Shown here: in pieces, positions 7,373 to 16,184 of the stretch
Layout: the number at the start of each line of letters is the position of its first letter
Numbering within the stretch: position 1 is the stretch's first letter
From: an uncultured Ruminococcus sp.
Lineage (GTDB): Bacteria > Bacillota > Clostridia > Oscillospirales > Ruminococcaceae
NCBI GenBank assembly: GCA_947169885.1
Contig: CAMVRM010000026.1
Location: forward strand, 1 to 44,087
DNA: 44,087 bases
Direction of reading: 5' to 3'
Translations under genes and position numbers: made by a program
The notes under the pieces: model-generated
Databases searched by the model: none
Told to the model about the DNA's origin: nothing
Seen by the model: only the letters and a program-made list of their open reading frames with translations

Positions 7373-8389
7373 ATGGACAGCCGCAAGCTTAAAATATTGC
7401 AGGCGGTAGTCGATGAGTATATCGTTAGCGGCGAGCCTGTCGGCTCGAAGGCGATAATGGCACACGTTAAAGCGTCCTCGGCTACCATAAGAAACGAAAT
7501 GGCAGAGCTTGAAAAACAAGGTTATCTCGAACAGCCACACACCTCCGCAGGGCGTATACCGACTTATGCAGGGTTCAGGCTCTATGTCGACACTCTCATG
7601 GAACGTGACCCACTCACCGAGGAGGAAAAACGCAGGCTCGATTCGATGATCGATGAGAACGCCGCCACCGAGGAGGAACTTGTGAACTCCGCTTCGCTCG
7701 CTCTTGCACAGCTTACAAAGTGTGCGGCAGTCGTGGCGAACAGCGCTCCAAAGTTCTCCATGATCTCAAAGGTCGAAGTTATCCCGACAGGAAAACGAAT
7801 GTACGTTATCCTGATGATAACCTCGGGCGGAACGATACGCAATAAAGTCTGCCGTCTGGAATTTGACCTGACGAACGAACAGCTGGAATTCTTTGACAAG
7901 TATCTGTCCGAGAACTTAGAGGGCGTGCCTGTTGACGAAATTTCGGAAGAAACGTTCGACAGGATACGTGAAGCAATGGGAACTTACATGATGACGTTAA
8001 CGCCGCTGCTGAGCGAGTTATTCACGCTTGCAAAGGAAATGACAGCGCAGGATATAAAACTCAGAGGCGAGAAAAATCTGCTGACCTGCAAGGACTTCGA
8101 TCAGACCGAGATAATCGACTTTCTCGATAACAAACGTGAGATCGCAAAGTTTTTTGATGACAGTTTCAGCGGATTGCAGGTAAGCTTTTCACCCGAGAAT
8201 GACGGGTTTGTGATACACAATTCTTCGATAATAACAGCGCCGTTCAAAAAACACGGCAAGACCGCAGGTGCGCTGGGACTTATCGGTCCTATGAGAATTG
8301 ATTATGCGAAGTTTATCCCTTATCTGGAATATTTTTCGCAAAGAATAACCGATTTGCTGACTGACAGCGGATCGGACGAGGAAGAATAA
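7373..8389 (+). CDS. hrcA: Heat-inducible transcription repressor HrcA, 338 aa
   Basis: The N-terminal winged helix is clear: RKLKILQAVVDEYIVSGEPV, then SSATIRNEMAELEKQGYLEQ and PHTSAGRIPTYAGFRLYVD, the hallmark of HrcA. A GAF-like central part and a C-terminal segment GALGLIGPMRIDYAKFIPYL complete the protein at normal length. It is the first gene behind its own CIRCE operator. HrcA needs the GroE chaperonin to fold in known systems, so chaperone shortage during heat stress releases repression. A GGAAGGAG ribosome site precedes the ATG. grpE starts 12 bases after the stop. Confidence 0.98.
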   Translation: MDSRKLKILQAVVDEYIVSGEPVGSKAIMAHVKASSATIRNEMAELEKQGYLEQPHTSAGRIPTYAGFRLYVDTLMERDPLTEEEKRRLDSMIDENAATEEELVNSASLALAQLTKCAAVVANSAPKFSMISKVEVIPTGKRMYVILMITSGGTIRNKVCRLEFDLTNEQLEFFDKYLSENLEGVPVDEISEETFDRIREAMGTYMMTLTPLLSELFTLAKEMTAQDIKLRGEKNLLTCKDFDQTEIIDFLDNKREIAKFFDDSFSGLQVSFSPENDGFVIHNSSIITAPFKKHGKTAGALGLIGPMRIDYAKFIPYLEYFSQRITDLLTDSGSDEEE

Positions 8390-8401
8390 GGAGGAGCGGC
8401 A

Positions 8402-8944
8402 ATGGATATGGACATTGAAAAGGAAATAGACGAACAGCTGGAGGAAGAAGCGGCTGAACAGGCGGTCGAGGAGGAGATCTCCGAAGAAACAGCTGAGGAA
8501 ACTCCCGACAGTTCAAAGCTCGAAAACGAACTTGCGGAACAGAAGGACAAGTATCTCAGGCTCATGGCTGAGTATGACAACTACCGCAAGCGCACCGCAA
8601 AACAGCAGCTTGAAACAAGAGAAGCGGCTGTCGGCGACACGGTGCTGAACTTCATTAAGATATATGACAACTTTGAGCGTGCGGCTGAGACTGAATGCTC
8701 GGACGAGACTTACAAAAAGGGCGTTGAGATGATACTCGGTCAGTTCAAGGCGGCTCTTGACAAGCTGAACGTCAAGATAATCGACCCCACAGGCGAGCCG
8801 TTCGACCCTGCTCAGGCAAACGCAGTAAGCACGATCGAAGACCCCGAACTCGGCGAGAATGTTGTGGCTCAGGTCTTTGAAAAGGGCGTAATGATCGGCG
8901 ACAAGGTTATCCGCTATCCTATGGTAGTGGTGGCAAATCCGTAG
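8402..8944 (+). CDS. grpE: Nucleotide exchange factor GrpE, 180 aa
   Basis: A highly acidic, disordered N-terminus (to ~residue 38) leads into the long dimerising coiled coil. Its typical core is LAEQKDKYLRLMAEYDNYRK. The C-terminal beta domain carries GEPFDPAQANAV and ENVVAQVFEKGVMIGDKVIR, which contact the DnaK nucleotide-binding domain and open it for ADP release. GGAGGAG stands before the ATG at 8402; an ATG two codons later is possible. Normal length. No terminator separates it from the lipoprotein gene that begins 38 bases after its stop. Confidence 0.97.
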   Translation: MDMDIEKEIDEQLEEEAAEQAVEEEISEETAEETPDSSKLENELAEQKDKYLRLMAEYDNYRKRTAKQQLETREAAVGDTVLNFIKIYDNFERAAETECSDETYKKGVEMILGQFKAALDKLNVKIIDPTGEPFDPAQANAVSTIEDPELGENVVAQVFEKGVMIGDKVIRYPMVVVANP

Positions 8945-8982
8945 TCAGATACGGTAAAAAAGGGGTCTCAGGAGGTCCTGAA

Positions 8983-9663
8983 ATGAAAAAGGCGATCTTT
9001 ATATTTGCACTGACGGCGCTGATACTTATGACAGGCTGTGCAGGCAAGGATAACGGCAGTGCTTCGGGTGCAGACGGCAAAACAGGTTCATCTGCAAGCG
9101 TTTCGGGCGGCAAGATCACTGATATAAAAGGCGTTATCGACTATTACAACTCGGTGACGGAGGACGAAAGCTGGCAGAACGAAACGGATTACAACAAGCG
9201 TATCGAAGCTCTGAGACTTCCCGAGGGAACGCTTGAGAGCCTTTCGACAGAAGACCTTGTTGAAGCGATACTCTATTATCCGCTCCTGAACCAGTGGCGG
9301 CATTACGGCACTTGTGAGGAGGGAATTGAAGCGCTCGGCAAGGAACTTGACACGATGCAGGAACTCCAAAAGCGTTCAGATGCGGCGGCTGTTCTGCTGA
9401 AAAGATATGCAGATCAGAAAGTCTATACTCAGTCTGAGATACAGAACTGGGACGATGAAGATACAACTCCTTATGTTCAGGGCTACTGGATAGAGGACAT
9501 CGAAGCTATCATCACTCAGGACTATATACTGGATCAGATGACCGATGAGCAAAGACAGCAGTTCAACGAGATCGCAAAAAAGAAGCAGGCTGAAAAGTAT
9601 GCTTCGGGCGTTTATTCCTCGGGAGACCTTACGCCAAAGGTGATACTGGAACTTGCGGAATAG
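8983..9663 (+). CDS. Lipoprotein within the heat-shock operon (paralogue 1), 226 aa
   Basis: The signal peptide MKKAIFIFALTALILMTGC gives a lipidated Cys at residue 19, so the protein should be anchored outside the membrane. A Gly/Ser linker follows. The folded part has an all-helical look, with LSTEDLVEAILYYPLLNQW, MQELQKRSDAAAVLLKRY and QMTDEQRQQFNE. Similar LST-x-DLVE...YP...RxDAAxVLLxxY proteins occur as exported proteins in Clostridia, without an assigned role. It shares this pattern with the next gene. AGGAGGT, partly inside a small self-complementary sequence (8968-8981), precedes the ATG. It is placed between grpE and dnaK with no visible terminator, so it should be HrcA-controlled. 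Confidence 0.85.
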   Translation: MKKAIFIFALTALILMTGCAGKDNGSASGADGKTGSSASVSGGKITDIKGVIDYYNSVTEDESWQNETDYNKRIEALRLPEGTLESLSTEDLVEAILYYPLLNQWRHYGTCEEGIEALGKELDTMQELQKRSDAAAVLLKRYADQKVYTQSEIQNWDDEDTTPYVQGYWIEDIEAIITQDYILDQMTDEQRQQFNEIAKKKQAEKYASGVYSSGDLTPKVILELAE

Positions 9664-9688
9664 CGGTTCGGTCAGGGAGATGAACGGT

Positions 9689-10474
9689 ATGAAAAAAGCG
9701 ATATTCATTTTTTCACTGACAGCGTGTATGATGCTTTCGGGCTGTGCAAAAGCTGACAGCGGAAATTCTTCCGAAAAGACGGCTGAAAGTTCCACGGCGG
9801 CTGAAAGCGCTGTAACAGCAAGTCCTGCGGAAGATGCGCCGAATGAAACACCTGTCGACTATGACGGCGTTATGGCGTATTACGATCATGTCAAAGAGAA
9901 CTACGACAGCAGTATGTGGCAGGAAAAAATGGCTTTGCCGCAGGAGTCGCTGAAAGCACTTTCAACAAGCGATCTGGTTGAGGTAATGATACGTCACCCG
10001 TATGTGAATATCGGGCTTTATGATACCTTTGACGGCTGGGCAGAATACGTTAAGGCTTCGCTTGACGTAACTCAGGAACTGATAAGCCGTGAGGATGCAG
10101 CGGAGGTTCTTCTTGACAAGTACGAAAACGCTGAGTTTTACGGTGAGGGCGAACTTGAACTTGACCTTGATGCTCTGGAAGAAAAGCTCACGGCAGGAGA
10201 AGAACCAACTCAGGAAGAAATTGATAAGCTGTATGAAGCAAACAAGCTGGAGCATTATGAAAATATCATCTGCATGAAAGACATTCTTTCAGGCATGACT
10301 GATGAACAAAAGCACCGCTTCGCTGAAACAGCTTTTGAGAAATACACCGAGAAAAAGGAAAAAGGCTATCAGGGATTTAACCACCCTGCATTGCCGCCTG
10401 TGCTTTCCTTTGAGGACGAAAACAATTACTCGGCGGATCATATTTACCAAAAAGTCGCAGAATACTGCGGTTGA
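9689..10474 (+). CDS. Lipoprotein within the heat-shock operon (paralogue 2), 261 aa
   Basis: The ATG at 9689 is preferred because MKKAIFIFSLTACMMLSGC is a complete lipoprotein signal and nearly copies that of the upstream gene. Upstream in-frame starts would spoil it. After a Ser/Ala/Glu linker the protein repeats the paralogue's landmarks: LKALSTSDLVEVMIRHPYVN, ELISREDAAEVLLDKYEN and GMTDEQKHRFAETAF. It is longer by an acidic insertion around residues 150-185. The two genes look like an old tandem duplication that has diverged. The gap to the previous stop is 25 bases, and dnaK begins 47 bases downstream. The role is unknown; an envelope stress function is inferred only from operon membership. 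Confidence 0.83.
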   Translation: MKKAIFIFSLTACMMLSGCAKADSGNSSEKTAESSTAAESAVTASPAEDAPNETPVDYDGVMAYYDHVKENYDSSMWQEKMALPQESLKALSTSDLVEVMIRHPYVNIGLYDTFDGWAEYVKASLDVTQELISREDAAEVLLDKYENAEFYGEGELELDLDALEEKLTAGEEPTQEEIDKLYEANKLEHYENIICMKDILSGMTDEQKHRFAETAFEKYTEKKEKGYQGFNHPALPPVLSFEDENNYSADHIYQKVAEYCG

Positions 10475-10521
10475 ATAAACTTAAAGCAAATAAAGATATT
10501 GATAAAAAGGAGAAATGACTT

Positions 10522-12384
10522 ATGAGCAAGATTATCGGAATCGACTTAGGAACAACAAACTCGTGCGTAGCCGTTGTTGAGGGCGGCGAGGCAGTAGTTA
10601 TCCCCAACAGCGAAGGCGCAAGAACAACTCCTTCGGTTGTCGGCGTATCAAAGAACGGCGACAGACTGATAGGTCAGGTAGCTAAGCGTCAGGCTGTTAC
10701 AAACTTCAAGGACACTGTTATTTCAATAAAGAGACACATGGGCAGCGACTACAAGGCTCAGATGGGCGGCAAGGAATACACTCCGCAGGAGATCAGCGCA
10801 ATGATACTCCAGAAGCTCAAAGCTGATGCTGAGGCTTATCTCGGCGAAAAGGTAACTGAGGCTGTTATCACTGTTCCTGCATACTTCACCGATGCTCAGA
10901 GACAGGCAACTAAGGACGCAGGTCAGATCGCCGGTCTGAACGTTCGCAGAATAATCAACGAGCCTACCGCTGCTGCTCTTTCCTACGGTATCGACAAGGA
11001 AGAGGATCAGAAGATCATGGTATATGACTTAGGCGGCGGCACATTCGATGTATCTATCATCGAAATGGGCGACGGCGTTACAGAAGTTCTTGCTACCGCA
11101 GGCAACAACCGTCTTGGCGGCGATGATTTTGACCAGCGCATCATTGACTGGATGGTCGAGAAGTTCAAGGCTCAGGAGGGCATCGACCTCACAAAAGACC
11201 CCATGGCTATGCAGAGACTGAAAACAGAAGCTGAGCTGAGAAAGATCGAACTTTCCTCCACCGCTTCAACAACTATCAGCCTGCCTTATATCAGCGTTTC
11301 GGCTGACGGTCCTAAGCACTTAGAGCTGACTCTTACTCAGGCTGAGTTCAACAAGATGACCGCAGACCTTGTTGAAAAGACAATGGGACCTGTTCGTCAG
11401 GCACTTTCCGACTCGGGACTTTCGGTAGGCGAGCTGAACAAGGTGCTTATGGTCGGCGGTTCTTCGAGAATACCCGCTGTTCAGGAAGCTGTTAAGGCAC
11501 TTATCGGCAAAGAGCCGTTCAAGGGCATCAACCCTGACGAGTGCGTTGCTCTGGGTGCTGCATATCAGGGCGGTATCTTAGGCGGCGATGTTGAGAACGG
11601 TCTGCTGCTGCTCGATGTTACTCCTCTGTCGCTTTCTATCGAGACAGCCGGCGGTATCGCAACAAAGATGATCGAGAGAAACACCACTATCCCTACCAAG
11701 AAGTCACAGATTTTCTCCACCTATGCAGACAATCAGACTGCTGTTGACATCAACGTTCTTCAGGGCGAGCGTGAATTTGCTAAGGATAACAAGCAGCTGG
11801 GTATGTTCCGTCTTGACGGTATCGCTCCTGCTCCCCGTGGTATCCCTCAGATCGAAGTAACATTCGATATTGATGCTAACGGCATCGTTCACGTTTCCGC
11901 TAAGGACTTAGGCACAGGCAAGGAGCAGAACATCACTATCACTTCTTCCACCAATATGTCTAAGGACGACATCGACAAGGCTGTTAAGGAAGCGGAAGCT
12001 TTCGCAGCTGAGGACAAGAAGAAGAAGGACGAAGTTGACACAAGAAATGCTGCTGACCAGCTTGCATTCCAGTGCGAGAAGAGCCTGAATGACTTCGGCG
12101 ACAAGGTGAACGCTTCTGACAAGGCAGATGTTGAAGCAAAGATCAACGCTGTCAAGGAAGCACTCAAAGGCACTGACGTTGAAGCTATCAAGTCCGCTCA
12201 TAAGGCTCTGGAAGAGAGCTTCCAGAAAGTTGCAACAGCCGTATATCAGGCAGCTGCACAGGCTAACGGCGGTCAGGCAGGCGGCTTTGACCCCAACATG
12301 GCAGCAGGAGCAGGATTTGGCGGCGATCAGAATGAAAACAACGGCGGCAATGACGATGTTATCGACGCTACTTTCACTGACTGA
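10522..12384 (+). CDS. dnaK: Chaperone protein DnaK (Hsp70), 620 aa
   Basis: The ATPase domain opens with [19 protein letters not shown] and has the [11 protein letters not shown] and [12 protein letters not shown] phosphate-binding signatures and the [11 protein letters not shown] motif. The interdomain linker [15 protein letters not shown] and the substrate-binding beta domain follow. The helical lid ends in a Gly/Asn-rich tail and the acidic [10 protein letters not shown]. It folds nascent and damaged proteins with DnaJ and GrpE. AAAAGGAG precedes the ATG. Codon use is strongly biased toward frequent codons, as expected for an abundant protein. There is no second CIRCE in front of it, so transcription comes from the hrcA promoter unless a weak internal promoter exists. 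Confidence 0.99.
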   Translation: MSKIIGIDLGTTNSCVAVVEGGEAVVIPNSEGARTTPSVVGVSKNGDRLIGQVAKRQAVTNFKDTVISIKRHMGSDYKAQMGGKEYTPQEISAMILQKLKADAEAYLGEKVTEAVITVPAYFTDAQRQATKDAGQIAGLNVRRIINEPTAAALSYGIDKEEDQKIMVYDLGGGTFDVSIIEMGDGVTEVLATAGNNRLGGDDFDQRIIDWMVEKFKAQEGIDLTKDPMAMQRLKTEAELRKIELSSTASTTISLPYISVSADGPKHLELTLTQAEFNKMTADLVEKTMGPVRQALSDSGLSVGELNKVLMVGGSSRIPAVQEAVKALIGKEPFKGINPDECVALGAAYQGGILGGDVENGLLLLDVTPLSLSIETAGGIATKMIERNTTIPTKKSQIFSTYADNQTAVDINVLQGEREFAKDNKQLGMFRLDGIAPAPRGIPQIEVTFDIDANGIVHVSAKDLGTGKEQNITITSSTNMSKDDIDKAVKEAEAFAAEDKKKKDEVDTRNAADQLAFQCEKSLNDFGDKVNASDKADVEAKINAVKEALKGTDVEAIKSAHKALEESFQKVATAVYQAAAQANGGQAGGFDPNMAAGAGFGGDQNENNGGNDDVIDATFTD

Positions 12385-12410
12385 TAATAATATATATCAT
12401 AAAGCCTAAT

Positions 12411-12460
12411 ACCCAAAGGACGGCGGCGGTTAAAAAACACCCTGCCGTCCTATAATGGGT
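12411..12460 (+). promoter_or_regulatory. Intercistronic hairpin between dnaK and dnaJ
   Basis: AGGACGGC (12417-12424) pairs with GCCGTCCT (12444-12451), extended by ACCC/GGGT (12411-12414 and 12457-12460). No T-tract follows, so it is not a standard terminator. It could protect or process the mRNA and set a higher dnaK than dnaJ level. Confidence 0.6.
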
Positions 12461-12478
12461 TATACGGAGGGAAAGAAT

Positions 12479-13636
12479 ATGGCAGAAGAAAAAAGAGATT
12501 ACTACGAGGTGCTGGGCATTTCAAAGGGTGCATCGGACGATGAGATAAAAAAAGCCTTCCGCAAAATGGCAAGGCAGTATCACCCCGACCTGCACCCGAA
12601 TGATAAGGACGCAGAAGCAAAGTTCAAGGAAGTGAACGAAGCTTATGAAGTCCTCTCCGACCCGAACAAGAAAGCTAAGTATGACCAGTTCGGCTTTGCA
12701 GGCGTTGACCCCAGTTACGGCGGCGGTGCAGGTGCAGGAGCAGGCGGCTTTGGAGGGTTCGGCGGTTTTGGCGGCTTCGGCGGCATGGACGACATTTTCA
12801 ATGCCTTTTTCGGCGGCGGTTCTCGTTCGTCCAATCCAAATGCGCCAAGACGTGGTGAGGATCTTGAACAGTCGATCACGCTTGAATTTATGGAAGCCTG
12901 CAAGGGCTGTCAGAAGTCTATCAAGGTTACTAGAATGGAGCGCTGCACAGACTGCAACGGCACAGGTTCGGCGGCTGGAAGCTCGAAAAAGACCTGCCCC
13001 GACTGTAAAGGTTCGGGACAAGTCCGCATAACTCAGAACACGCCTTTCGGCAGTTTTGCACAGACTTCGAGCTGTCCCAAGTGCGGCGGAACAGGTTCGG
13101 TCATCGAGAACCCATGTCCGACCTGCGCAGGAAAGGGACGTGTCCGCAAGACTGTCACCAAGACCCTTAACATACCCGCAGGTGTTTATGACGGCGCATC
13201 GCTACAAATAAGAGGCGAGGGCAGCCACGGTATAAACGGCGGTCAGGCAGGCGACCTTTATCTGAATGTTCGTGTCAAGAGCGACCCTGTTTTCATTCGC
13301 CGCAACACCTATGATATATGGACTGAACTGCCGATAACCTATGCACAGGCAACGCTGGGCGACAGGGTGAGCGTTCCAACCATCGACGGAAACAAAACTT
13401 TCGAGATACCCGAGGGAACACAGCCGGGTACAGAGTTCAGACTGAGAGGACTGGGCGTTAAGCGTGGAAACCGTGATGAACGTGGTGACCACTACTTCCA
13501 GGTTGTTATCGAAGTGCCGAAGGGTCTGAACAAGCATCAGAAAGACTTGCTCGAAAAGTTTGAAAGCTCGCTTACCGATAAGAACTACAAAAAGCGTTCA
13601 AGTTTCTTCGACAAGATAAAGGAAAAACTGAAATAA
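12479..13636 (+). CDS. dnaJ: Chaperone protein DnaJ (Hsp40), 385 aa
   Basis: The ATG at 12479 is chosen because GGAGG lies eight bases before it and [20 protein letters not shown] begins as in all DnaJ proteins. An ATG at 12455 falls inside the intercistronic hairpin. The J domain has the essential HPD (YHPDLHPND). A long Gly/Phe region follows, with repeated GGFGG units. Four zinc-binding CxxCxGxG units are intact ([32 protein letters not shown]). The two C-terminal beta domains bind unfolded clients. It is a complete type I Hsp40 that stimulates DnaK ATPase activity. It is the last gene of the heat-shock operon. Confidence 0.98.
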   Translation: MAEEKRDYYEVLGISKGASDDEIKKAFRKMARQYHPDLHPNDKDAEAKFKEVNEAYEVLSDPNKKAKYDQFGFAGVDPSYGGGAGAGAGGFGGFGGFGGFGGMDDIFNAFFGGGSRSSNPNAPRRGEDLEQSITLEFMEACKGCQKSIKVTRMERCTDCNGTGSAAGSSKKTCPDCKGSGQVRITQNTPFGSFAQTSSCPKCGGTGSVIENPCPTCAGKGRVRKTVTKTLNIPAGVYDGASLQIRGEGSHGINGGQAGDLYLNVRVKSDPVFIRRNTYDIWTELPITYAQATLGDRVSVPTIDGNKTFEIPEGTQPGTEFRLRGLGVKRGNRDERGDHYFQVVIEVPKGLNKHQKDLLEKFESSLTDKNYKKRSSFFDKIKEKLK

Positions 13637-13641
13637 AAAAT

Positions 13642-13678
13642 AATGGTGTCCGCTTTTTGAGGAGCAGACACCATTTTT
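13642..13678. terminator. Terminator between dnaJ and acyltransferase
   Basis: AATGGTGTC (13642-13650) pairs with GACACCATT (13667-13675), followed by T's on the plus strand; the A-run on the other side allows function on the minus strand too. It separates two convergent genes. Confidence 0.85.
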
Positions 13679-13681
13679 GTA

Positions 13682-14752
13682 TCAGTAAAGTTTTTTGAGC
13701 CACTTGAAGCCTTTGACATCCGATATTTTTACAGCGCAGTATGACGCTGCAAGACTGACAGCAACGGTCAGCAGGAATAGAACGGATGTTTGCGTCAAGC
13801 CTTCGTTTATGCGTTTTAATATCGACTGCAATATGTTCTTGATGAGGGGATGCGTGAAATAAACAAGGGAACTCATTTTTCGCATCATCTTGTATCTGCC
13901 GTTAGGTTTCAGCTGTACTGTTGACAAATACTTGAACATGAAGTAATCAGCTGGAAGCATACAAATGAAAACATCATGCTCGGCACTGCCTGTTATCTTA
14001 TAGAGCATGAACACTTCGCCGCCAAAAGCAGCCGTTGAGATCAGGAACAGCGCAAGCGAACGCTTTTGGTCTATCTCACTTTTTCGTGTTGCAAGGATAA
14101 GGCTTAGTGAGATGAGCATGAATCCCTCGAACACGCCGTTTCTTGTGGTAAGGAAGATGTTTTTCAGCATTATGATAAAGTTCCATACCGAATCATATTT
14201 TTTGAGCGGATATAGCAGGAACGAATAGCCCTGACCCAGCAGTCCGATGATATAGGGGAAAACTGAAATGAGCAGTATCTTTTCGGGCTTGACATTCTTC
14301 TTGATGAAGAACGACACGATAAGTATGGCAACTGCAAGCGATCTTAAATACCACAGATGATGATGACCGCCGTCAAAGCAGAAGTCACGCAGATATTTCA
14401 GCACGCCTATCGCTGCACCCTGCTTGTCATGAATTATGCCCGAAATGTGCTGCGGAAAATAGATCGCACTCCATGCCACATACAAGAACAGTATACGTGA
14501 CACGTATTTTTTCATTTTCGGGATCTCGTAGTTTTCGTAGCTGTTGCTTTTGAAATAAAAGAAACCCGACGAAATGAAGAAAAACGGCACAGCCACCCTT
14601 GCGAAAAAGTTTCTTGCGATCTGGTTGGGTATAAAGAACGCTTCGTTATATCCGAAAGGCATAGAGTGGTTGACAACTACCAGCAGCGCACAAACAAGCT
14701 TTGCTGCATCAATGGCATAATAATACTTGGGGTTATTGTTATTTTGAGACAT
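13682..14752 (-). CDS. Acyltransferase 3 family membrane protein, 356 aa
   Basis: The N-terminus KYYYAIDAAKLVCALLVVVNH matches the first helix of acyltransferase family 3 (OafA/VanTG-like), including the His just after the helix that is needed for acyl transfer. About ten hydrophobic segments fill the protein; FFISSGFFYFKS is the usual second-helix signature. These enzymes move acetyl, succinyl or similar groups from the cytoplasm onto surface sugars or peptidoglycan. The substrate cannot be told. AAGGAG precedes the ATG at ten bases. It lies 26 bases behind the Uma2-family gene in the same direction and may be co-transcribed with it. Confidence 0.88.
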   Translation of the reverse strand: MSQNNNNPKYYYAIDAAKLVCALLVVVNHSMPFGYNEAFFIPNQIARNFFARVAVPFFFISSGFFYFKSNSYENYEIPKMKKYVSRILFLYVAWSAIYFPQHISGIIHDKQGAAIGVLKYLRDFCFDGGHHHLWYLRSLAVAILIVSFFIKKNVKPEKILLISVFPYIIGLLGQGYSFLLYPLKKYDSVWNFIIMLKNIFLTTRNGVFEGFMLISLSLILATRKSEIDQKRSLALFLISTAAFGGEVFMLYKITGSAEHDVFICMLPADYFMFKYLSTVQLKPNGRYKMMRKMSSLVYFTHPLIKNILQSILKRINEGLTQTSVLFLLTVAVSLAASYCAVKISDVKGFKWLKKLY

Positions 14753-14778
14753 AAAAAAAGGAACTCCTTGGGAAAAAA

Positions 14779-15327
14779 TTAAAGGATCTGTTCGATAGTG
14801 AGGACAAGCGGATCAGCCTCGCCGAAGATCGAAACGCAGACAGGCTCTGCAAATGTGTAACTCTCGGCAAAGCGCTCTGCCTCGAAGAAATAAACAGTCG
14901 TCTTTCTGTTTTTCGGGTCGATTATCCAGTACTCACGCACGCCGCTTTCCTTATAGAGGACCAGCTTTTTGAAGTACTCGTCAGAGGGTGTGTCGGATGC
15001 TATCTCGATGATGAGGTCGGGTGCGCCGTTGAACTTGCGCTCGTCAAGCTTTGACGTGTCAGAGCCGACAAAAATATCAGGCACAACGATGCTGTTCTCG
15101 TCCAGCTTTACGTCAGCGCCCGCAAGCACAAAAAATCCGTCATTGTGCGCCGCAAGATAGGCGTTTATCCTTGACGAGACAGCCATGAGCAGCTGCTGAT
15201 GCGTGATAGTCGGGGTCGGCATATACTCGATCTCACCGTTTATCAGCTCAGAGCGCTCTCTTATCCATTCAAGAGCGGCGTAATACTCGTCAGCGGTGTA
15301 CTTTCTTTCAGTGACCATGTTTTCCAT
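14779..15327 (-). CDS. Uma2-family (DUF820) PD-(D/E)XK nuclease-like protein, 182 aa
   Basis: The ATG at 15327 has GGAGG nine bases upstream and gives MENMVTERKYTADEYYA. A longer frame to 15354 lacks such a site. The family core is complete: ELINGEIEYMPTP, HQQLLMAVSSRI, DENSIVVPDIFVGSD with the first acidic residue, then APDLIIEIASDTP and a Lys nine residues later (the D...E-x-K signature), and GVREYWIIDP. DUF820 proteins have a restriction-endonuclease fold but mostly unproven activity. They are often found in many copies per genome. A second copy lies at 17325-17894, about 45-50% alike in the core by eye. Confidence 0.9.
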   Translation of the reverse strand: MENMVTERKYTADEYYAALEWIRERSELINGEIEYMPTPTITHQQLLMAVSSRINAYLAAHNDGFFVLAGADVKLDENSIVVPDIFVGSDTSKLDERKFNGAPDLIIEIASDTPSDEYFKKLVLYKESGVREYWIIDPKNRKTTVYFFEAERFAESYTFAEPVCVSIFGEADPLVLTIEQIL

Positions 15328-15361
15328 AATAATTTTCCTCCAAATAATATACATATGCAGT

Positions 15362-15913
15362 CTATATCAGCTGCATGAGTTTACAGTTTTCGATCCCCTT
15401 GCTCCAAAAGTCTTTCAGGGGGATTTTTTTCACACGGCATACTATCGAAGAGTTCATAGCGCCGTGTCCGACTATAAGAACATCTTTTCCATGTTCCACC
15501 AGCGGCATGACTTTTTCTTCGAGAAACTCGCCCGTCCGTGCGAACAGCTGTTCAAGGCTCTCAGCGCCCTCGGGAATGTCCTTATATTCATCGGGATGCC
15601 AAAAAAGCACATTTATGGGGCAGTCGGGGTCGTCAAAAGTGTTCGCCTGACCCTCATATATCCCGAAACTCATCTCAACGAGCCGTTCGTCAGTGATGAT
15701 CGGCACATCTCTGCCGTCAAGAAGCAGTTCGGCAGTCTCTCTTGCACGAACAAGCGGCGAGCAGAAGCATATATCGAAATTCACGTCAGCGTACTGAGCG
15801 GCGGCATTGCGTGCCATTTCACGCCCCATGTCATTGAGCGGAATGTCGGTGCGCCCCTGCAAACGGTGAGCAAGGTTCCAGTCGGTTTTCCCGTGACGGA
15901 TAATATATAACAA
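15362..15913 (-). CDS. Histidine phosphatase superfamily protein, 183 aa
   Basis: The start LYIIRHGKTDWN carries the catalytic RHG of the phosphoglycerate mutase-like phosphatases, with the conserved TxxN after it. RLQGRTDIPLNDMG and FCSPLVRARETAELLL follow with the second catalytic arginine. FGIYEGQ and DVLIVGHGAMNS supply the acidic residue and the second His. The length fits small-molecule phosphatases such as alpha-ribazole phosphatase (CobC) or broad-specificity enzymes; the substrate cannot be assigned. The start is a TTG with GGGGTG just upstream, so translation may be modest. It precedes the Uma2-family gene by ~35 bases. Confidence 0.9.
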   Translation of the reverse strand: MLYIIRHGKTDWNLAHRLQGRTDIPLNDMGREMARNAAAQYADVNFDICFCSPLVRARETAELLLDGRDVPIITDERLVEMSFGIYEGQANTFDDPDCPINVLFWHPDEYKDIPEGAESLEQLFARTGEFLEEKVMPLVEHGKDVLIVGHGAMNSSIVCRVKKIPLKDFWSKGIENCKLMQLI

Positions 15914-16021
15914 AAAAACACCCCAGTTTCTAAATGAGAAATCAGAAAGCTTTGCGTCTGTGCGACAGTATACAAAGCATCACCGCAGGCGATACATTAT
16001 TTCTACTTCCTTATCTCTTAT

Positions 16022-16184
16022 TTATAGCAATCCAAGAAAATACCAACACAAATCTTTCGGATAAAATTCCACATTGCTGCGTCAAACTCCCTTGCAGGGC
16101 GACAGCCCAACTGCGGTCGTTTTCCTTGCACTGTGAAATTTTCTCTCGAAATCTTTATGCTGCTATTTTCTTGTATTGCTATAA
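16022..16184. mobile_element. MITE-like element with ~54-bp inverted repeats
   Basis: The ends TTATAGCAAT and ATTGCTATAA are exact reverse complements, and the similarity continues inward for about 54 bases on each side at roughly 80% (CAAGAAAATA, AAAATT-CACA and other blocks shared). The centre holds a smaller GGGCGACAGCCC dyad and no ORF of its own. Flanking TA dinucleotides fit the IS630/Tc1-mariner type target. The right end runs into the DUF2085 gene and provides its stop codon. A transposase is not present, so mobility would need one in trans. Confidence 0.75.

Noticed and set aside
8968-8981. TCAGGAGGTCCTGA palindrome as an operator before lipoprotein paralogue 1
   Set aside because: Its centre is the ribosome site itself; the palindrome may be chance, although a weak 5-bp hairpin around the site is possible.
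12900-13170. Repeated CxxCxGxG-coding DNA as a possible repeat array
   Set aside because: These are the four zinc-finger units of DnaJ, not a separate repeat or CRISPR.
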